Below are positions 14,684-19,060 of a DNA stretch of 19,060 nt, piece after piece (within the stretch, counting starts at the first letter, position 1; each line of letters begins with the position of its first letter). The stretch comes from Euryarchaeota archaeon UBA59 (GTDB lineage: Archaea > Thermoplasmatota > Poseidoniia > Poseidoniales > Thalassarchaeaceae), in NCBI GenBank assembly GCA_002505495.1, contig DAVI01000030.1, positions 22,839 through 41,898 of the forward strand, written 5' to 3'. Under the pieces are notes generated by a model. It was not told the origin of the DNA and ran no database searches. It saw nothing but the letters and a program-made list of their open reading frames with translations. The translations under genes were made by a program, and so were the position numbers.

Positions 14684-16098
14684 GGATTGTAATCGGCGGC
14701 GCCGGCGAGGTCGGCAGGGGTGTGGCGAAGGCGCTGCGCTCGGAGGGCCGAGATGTGGTTCTCATCGACCCAGACCCAATTGCCATCAAGGAGGCGCAAG
14801 CCCTCGATGTGATGATTGTACAGGGTGATGTCAATCGACGCAAGGACCTCAAGGAGGCTGAAGTCCACAAGGCGGAGGTGTTCATCGCGGCTACTGACAG
14901 AGATGAGAAGAATCTGATCGCTTGTGCTCTCGCTCGAGACATCAACGAACATGAGGGAAATGGTGTCAAGCTGATGACCATCGCCCGGGTTCACGCAGCT
15001 GAACTGGTTCACACCGAAAAACCCGAGGCATTCAAGCGCTGGTCTGGCGTTGACTACGCGGTCTGTTCTGACCTGTTGGTCATCAAGGACCTCAAGGCGG
15101 GACTGAAGGCTTCTTCCATGCACGAAGTGCTTTCTCTAGGAAATGATGCTTGGGTCGCAGTCGTCGAGGTTCAGCCTACCGCAGACCAGCTGGTTCACAA
15201 GACGCTGCAAGAGGCCGAGGATGAAATCGATGGCCTGCCGCGTATTTTCGGCATGAAGCGGAAAACCGAACGCAGCAAGATTCCCGGCTGGGACGAACCG
15301 ATAACTTCGGGTGACCTGCTGGCCTTTGCAACCATCGGCCAACATTCCTTCAAGAGAATCCTCCAGGCTGCCGGCCACTCACCTCCCGAGTATCCCGAGA
15401 AGCCGCGGGTACTAATTTTCGGCGCCACGAGGTTGGGCCGGCAGATTGCCGCCTCATATCTCAAGGATGGTAGCAGAGTCACTGTGATCAGCGAGAGTCT
15501 GGAGGCTGCGAACGAGCTCGCAGGAAGTAAGATCGGTGAAAACGAAAATCTCGATGTGATGCATGGCGATGCGATGGATGTTGACCTGCTCACGGAGATT
15601 GACATCGATGACCACGACATCTCAATCGCTGTGTTGGCTGATGATCATACAAACATGGCCGTCTCGATGCAAGCCTCCGAGATGGGAGTCGAAAGAACCG
15701 GTTTGGTGCTTGACGACAGCGGCATGGCCACTGTTGCACGAAGAATCGGACAATCGTTCGCCATCAGCCGGCGTAGAGTCGCCATCAACAGCATTCTCCG
15801 TAGAGTTCACAGCCGAGTTGAGGGCAACTACCACCTTCTCTCTAGCGTCCCTGACCTTGTCGGCATGTCAGCAACCATCGGCCCGGGACACAAGTTGTTG
15901 GACAAGGAGGTGTCAGTTCTTGAGAAGGGGGGGGCACTATGTCGAGTCGCATTCATCCTGCGCCCGGTCAGGGGTGGGAAGGAAAGTATGCTGCGCGCCT
16001 CTGGAGACCAGGTCTTCAAGGAGGGTGACCGGCTGATGCTGTTTGCCCGGGTTGAGGACATTGGAAAGGTAGAGGAACGGCTCCTCTCGGGAAGTTGA
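14680..16098 (+). CDS. trkA: Potassium uptake regulatory subunit TrkA (two RCK units)
   Basis: TrkA is the cytoplasmic nucleotide-sensing ring that gates the TrkH channel. The 472-residue product has two RCK units. The first has the dinucleotide loop GAGEVG (residues 7-12) and Asp30 at the end of strand two, as expected for NAD(H) binding. The second starts near residue 242 with GATRLG (248-253), but Ser271 replaces the acidic residue, so it may bind a different nucleotide or none. Smaller RCK-C domains follow each. The TTG at 14680 gives MRIVIGGAGEVG, the usual TrkA N terminus, and has an SD. The in-frame TTG at 14662 would add six residues. The stop is four bases before the trkH ATG, so the two genes form an operon. 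Confidence 0.93.
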   Translation: MRIVIGGAGEVGRGVAKALRSEGRDVVLIDPDPIAIKEAQALDVMIVQGDVNRRKDLKEAEVHKAEVFIAATDRDEKNLIACALARDINEHEGNGVKLMTIARVHAAELVHTEKPEAFKRWSGVDYAVCSDLLVIKDLKAGLKASSMHEVLSLGNDAWVAVVEVQPTADQLVHKTLQEAEDEIDGLPRIFGMKRKTERSKIPGWDEPITSGDLLAFATIGQHSFKRILQAAGHSPPEYPEKPRVLIFGATRLGRQIAASYLKDGSRVTVISESLEAANELAGSKIGENENLDVMHGDAMDVDLLTEIDIDDHDISIAVLADDHTNMAVSMQASEMGVERTGLVLDDSGMATVARRIGQSFAISRRRVAINSILRRVHSRVEGNYHLLSSVPDLVGMSATIGPGHKLLDKEVSVLEKGGALCRVAFILRPVRGGKESMLRASGDQVFKEGDRLMLFARVEDIGKVEERLLSGS

Positions 16099-16102
16099 CC
16101 CA

Positions 16103-17662
16103 ATGCGCAAGGACATCCTCGCTCTCGTTGTGGGATGGACTCTCATCTTGCTGTGCGCTCCGCTGGCGGTGGTTGGACTTGCGACCCCCTTTCTCGGTGA
16201 CGGACAGGAATTCGCCGTTCGCGCATTCCTGCCCCCAGTTCTTGTTTCTGGAGTTCTAGGCTTCTTACTAAAACGCTGGGGGACGCGCGACGACTCTGGC
16301 GAGCGATTACGCGACCGTGAAGCATTCGCTGCAGTCGCATTGGGTTGGCCGGTGGTTGTCGCAATTGGCGCCCTTCCTTTCTGGCTGGGTGGGATGTTCA
16401 ACGGCCCAGATGAATTTCTTGCAGGCAATGTTGATCTGAGCACCTTGGCAGTTGGCTACATTCATTCCTGGTTCGAATCGATGTCAGGATTCACCACAAC
16501 CGGGGCGACTGTAATCGACCCCAGTACAAGTCCGATTTGCACTGCAGCAGTTACAGACTGCATTGCTGCACAGCCGCGCGGCCTGTTGCTATGGCGCAGC
16601 CTGACGCAATGGCTTGGGGGTATGGGCATCATCATGCTCGGGATACTGATAATATCCCGGTTTCTTGGTGGAGGGATGAGCGTGGCAAGAGCGGAACTAA
16701 CTGGGCCATCGCTTTCTCGTCTCCGCCCTCGACTGGCGCAGACAGCTAAGGTGCTCTGGACGATTTACATCGCTTTGACCTTTGCTGAGATGGCGTTGCT
16801 GAGGTATGTTGGTGACCTCAGTTGGTTCGATTCAATCAACCATGGGTTAACCACCATGCCCAGCGGAGGCTACAGCACCTACGATGCAGGAATAATGCAT
16901 TTTGAGAGTGCAACCGTAGAGTGGATCATCATCTTCTTCATGGTCGCAACTGGCATCAACTTCACCCTATACCACTTCCTCTGGTTGAAGGAGTGGTTCA
17001 ATGTGGTCACGAACAGCGAGCTTCAGGTCTATCTGGCGGTGTTACTTGGGTCGTGGACAATCATGACGGTCAATCTTATCATGGCTGCTGATGTCAACTC
17101 AGCGGACTCATTTCGGCTCGCAGCCTTTCAGGCAGCATCGATTGGCACCTCGACAGGATATGCAACAGCAGACTTCGCTGCTTGGCCCATTCTGTCTAAG
17201 GTGATACTATTGTTGCTCATGATAGTGGGCGCATGTGCAGGTTCTACCAGTGGTGGGTTGAAGATTTTGAGGTTACGGATAGCATTCCTACTCGCTAAGC
17301 GTGAAATTTCCAGAATATCTTCGCCACGCAAGGTACATGTGGTCAGAATGGATGGGAAGGTGGTCGATGACGACAAGTTGTGGATTATCGTAGGGATGCT
17401 CTCGTGGTGGGCCGTCATCGCAATGATGGGGCTACTCCTGCTCTCCTTCATCGAGTACGACCTTAATCTAGAATCGATTATTGGGTTGGTAGTCTCATCA
17501 CTCGGCAACACTGGCCCAACGCTCGGTTCCTTCGGACCGACCCAGACTTGGGCAGGGCTGCACTGGGGCTCACTCCTCTTGACCTCGGGACTGATGTGGC
17601 TTGGAAGGTTGGAGTTGCTGACAGTTCTGGTGCTGATTTCTCCACGGGTTTGGAAGAAGTGA
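16103..17662 (+). CDS. trkH: Potassium uptake channel subunit TrkH
   Basis: TrkH is the K+-conducting membrane subunit that works with the TrkA ring. The 519-residue protein has four membrane-pore-membrane repeats. The filter segments read FTTTGAT (130-136), MPSGGYST (252-259), GTSTGYAT (348-355) and LGNTGPT (467-473), each with the conserved glycine. The GSTSGGLK loop (380-387) after the third pore and the GRLELLTVL stretch near the C terminus are further family marks. Length is normal for TrkH. The ATG follows trkA by four bases without a good SD, which suggests coupled translation. The gene runs into rfcL tail to tail with six bases between the stops. Confidence 0.95.
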   Translation: MRKDILALVVGWTLILLCAPLAVVGLATPFLGDGQEFAVRAFLPPVLVSGVLGFLLKRWGTRDDSGERLRDREAFAAVALGWPVVVAIGALPFWLGGMFNGPDEFLAGNVDLSTLAVGYIHSWFESMSGFTTTGATVIDPSTSPICTAAVTDCIAAQPRGLLLWRSLTQWLGGMGIIMLGILIISRFLGGGMSVARAELTGPSLSRLRPRLAQTAKVLWTIYIALTFAEMALLRYVGDLSWFDSINHGLTTMPSGGYSTYDAGIMHFESATVEWIIIFFMVATGINFTLYHFLWLKEWFNVVTNSELQVYLAVLLGSWTIMTVNLIMAADVNSADSFRLAAFQAASIGTSTGYATADFAAWPILSKVILLLLMIVGACAGSTSGGLKILRLRIAFLLAKREISRISSPRKVHVVRMDGKVVDDDKLWIIVGMLSWWAVIAMMGLLLLSFIEYDLNLESIIGLVVSSLGNTGPTLGSFGPTQTWAGLHWGSLLLTSGLMWLGRLELLTVLVLISPRVWKK

Positions 17663-17671
17663 GGTCCCTCA
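17660..17671. other. Inverted repeat holding both stop codons of trkH and rfcL
   Basis: TGAGG TC CCTCA at 17660-17671: the left TGA ends trkH, and the right TCA is the complement of the rfcL TGA. With no real gap, the two transcripts must overlap. The symmetry may be chance. Confidence 0.35.
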
Positions 17672-19060
17672 AAAGAAGTCCAGACGCTTCTGTCCGGGAT
17701 GCTGCTCTTCGGCCGCTTTTTCCTCGACTTCAAGTTCCGGTTCCTCCTCCTCAGCCACTTCTGTTCGCCGCTCGTTGTAGCGCTCGACCAGTTTCTTTGA
17801 GGAGACACGATTGCTCGGCAGTTTGTGGAGTAGCAGGTGCTCCTCCGCTTCCAAACCGAGTTCAAGACTGATGCTGAAATCCTCGGGGTCAATCGACTCC
17901 GCCTCTTGGTGGATGGCAGCGAGGGCTGGCCACAATTCTTCTCTCGCTGCTTGTTTGCTTGAGCCTGAAAGTGCGGCCATCTTCTCAATCAATGTCACTC
18001 GGCGCCATGGTTCGTTCCCCCTTCTCATGAATTCTGGATAGGAGAGTGAGAACCGTCCTTGAGGTATTTCGTCAGCAGTTACGCTGGCGGAGAGGGCTGA
18101 AAGTTGACCCGCCCAGTACCAACTTCGGTAGGCGTTATTCGTATAGGTGGCGTGCAAAGCTTGGTCGGCCCTGCTCGAGGTCTCTGCCGCGCGGCGTAGT
18201 TCATCACGCCCACGAAGGACAGATCCATTGTTCCAGGAAATCCAACCGACCAATTCCTTAGGGGTCTTCTCCATCTCCCTACTCAACCGACTCGCCTCCT
18301 TTGCGCTACCGCACCGATAGAGTTGCTCAAGGCCCGGAAACAGGTCTACCTGCTGGTCTCTCAGTCCTCGGCTTAGTTGCGCTTCAACCGCAGCGCTGTC
18401 GATGTGTGATGTGTTACCTTCGACAATCATCTGCAAATCCCTTACAAGAGCCCTAATGTCCCCCGGGTTTGCTGAGATCAGGAGTTCAATCGCGCCGGGG
18501 TCTGCGGTTATCTTCTCCCCTTCGATGACCCGTCTCGCGATTCGTTTGAGTGCCGCATCTGTGACTCTACGGAATTGAATCAACTCCGCCTCCTTTAGGA
18601 ATCGGTCTCGGGCTGTTCGCCAATTGGTGTTGCGCCGCCCCCACAGTCCCATCGGGTCATTGCAGGTCATGATGACGGGTTGTTTACTGACCTTCAGCAA
18701 TTTGAGCAACTCAGCCTTGCCACCAGAATCCCCCTTCAGTTCCCCTCGGGAGATTTCCTCCCCTTGCCGGGCGGAGATGGAATCGGATATCCTTGCTTCA
18801 GAAACACCACGCAATCCACCGTGGAGGTGGTCGACTTCGTCGAGAAGAATGAGGTTTCGGACACTCGCATCCGGGTTGTAGCTGCCATCCATTCCGAAGG
18901 TGAAGTTGGTGGCCCCGCCAAGCGCGGCTCGGCGAATTGAGGCCGCGTTGCGCGCATCGGAGGCGTTCAATTCGATTACATTCCAGCCGTTGTCATTGGC
19001 GATGGCCCGCACGATGCTCGTCTTTCCTACGCCAGGCGGGCCAGTGAGGAGAATCCCCCG
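17669..19060 (-). CDS. rfcL: Replication factor C large subunit (5' end outside window)
   Basis: RFC-L is part of the clamp loader that opens PCNA and places it on primed DNA. The visible 463 residues begin just before Walker A. GPPGVGKT lies at visible residues 7-14, NASD at 33-36 (ELNASD motif), Walker B DEVD at 74-77 and the sensor 1 asparagine in MTCNDP near 134. GDIRALVRDLQ is the sensor 2 segment. A polar insert of about 28 residues lies between Walker B and sensor 1. The C terminus is acidic and ends in QKRLDFF, which looks like a shortened PCNA-binding box. The N-terminal part lies beyond the right edge, so the frame is open through base 19060. A GTG at 19012 lies after Walker A and cannot be the true start. 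Confidence 0.95.
   Translation of the reverse strand, partial: RGILLTGPPGVGKTSIVRAIANDNGWNVIELNASDARNAASIRRAALGGATNFTFGMDGSYNPDASVRNLILLDEVDHLHGGLRGVSEARISDSISARQGEEISRGELKGDSGGKAELLKLLKVSKQPVIMTCNDPMGLWGRRNTNWRTARDRFLKEAELIQFRRVTDAALKRIARRVIEGEKITADPGAIELLISANPGDIRALVRDLQMIVEGNTSHIDSAAVEAQLSRGLRDQQVDLFPGLEQLYRCGSAKEASRLSREMEKTPKELVGWISWNNGSVLRGRDELRRAAETSSRADQALHATYTNNAYRSWYWAGQLSALSASVTADEIPQGRFSLSYPEFMRRGNEPWRRVTLIEKMAALSGSSKQAAREELWPALAAIHQEAESIDPEDFSISLELGLEAEEHLLLHKLPSNRVSSKKLVERYNERRTEVAEEEEPELEVEEKAAEEQHPGQKRLDFF

Noticed and set aside
16470..16835. T-loop-like GGTTCGAATC and GGTTCGATTC strings
   Set aside because: Both lie in the trkH frame (WFES and WFDS codons), and I see no surrounding cloverleaf or acceptor stem.
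17128..17988. 286-residue minus-strand ORF across the trkH/rfcL junction
   Set aside because: It overlaps two clear genes, including the TrkH filter regions and the RFC-L C terminus, and shows no domain.

Overview
The window reads as a densely coded chromosomal segment of a euryarchaeon. aIF5A with its hypusine-site lysine, SRP54, an RFC large subunit and the archaeal tRNA methylase TrmY show the domain. A giant thrombospondin-type-3 surface protein, an OPT peptide transporter and a stand-alone 3-hydroxyacyl-CoA dehydrogenase, together with many GTG/TTG starts and clear Shine-Dalgarno (SD) sites, fit a marine planktonic heterotroph such as Marine Group II (Ca. Poseidoniales). The lineage is an inference from gene content. 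No marker was aligned and no rRNA is present.

Layout. 1-89: possible tail of an upstream gene. 190-4149: a 1319-residue secreted, membrane-anchored protein with a seven-bladed WD40-like propeller, an unassigned middle region, a long Ca-binding repeat stalk, one membrane helix and a Trp-rich cytoplasmic tail. 4184-5035: hydroxyacyl-CoA dehydrogenase. 5116-5502: aIF5A. 5596-9951: tightly packed cluster of OPT transporter, EamA/DMT exporter and SurE phosphatase with overlapping or near-overlapping ends. On the minus strand, srp54 and trmY (12000-10012) form a two-gene unit that converges on surE. 12103-12903: polytopic membrane protein of unknown function, divergent from srp54. 13066-14622: zinc-ribbon/transmembrane/transglutaminase-like protein. 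14680-17662: trkA-trkH, a K+ uptake pair. 17669-19060 (minus): RFC large subunit, cut by the right edge and convergent with trkH.

Themes. The window mixes information processing (aIF5A, SRP54, TrmY, RFC) with envelope functions: a surface adhesin- or sensor-like protein, peptide uptake, small-molecule efflux, K+ uptake and an extracytoplasmic transglutaminase-like domain. There is no stretch over about 300 bases without a gene, and I saw no tRNA, rRNA, IS element or CRISPR array. The largest gap (12904-13065) holds a 13-codon ORF in frame with the gene after it. A second mini-ORF ends exactly on the trkA start. The most distinctive items are the glycosylation-rich propeller/TSP3 protein, the zinc-ribbon transglutaminase with an apparently altered catalytic triad, and these mini-ORFs. 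I found no clear evidence of a wholly new multi-gene system.
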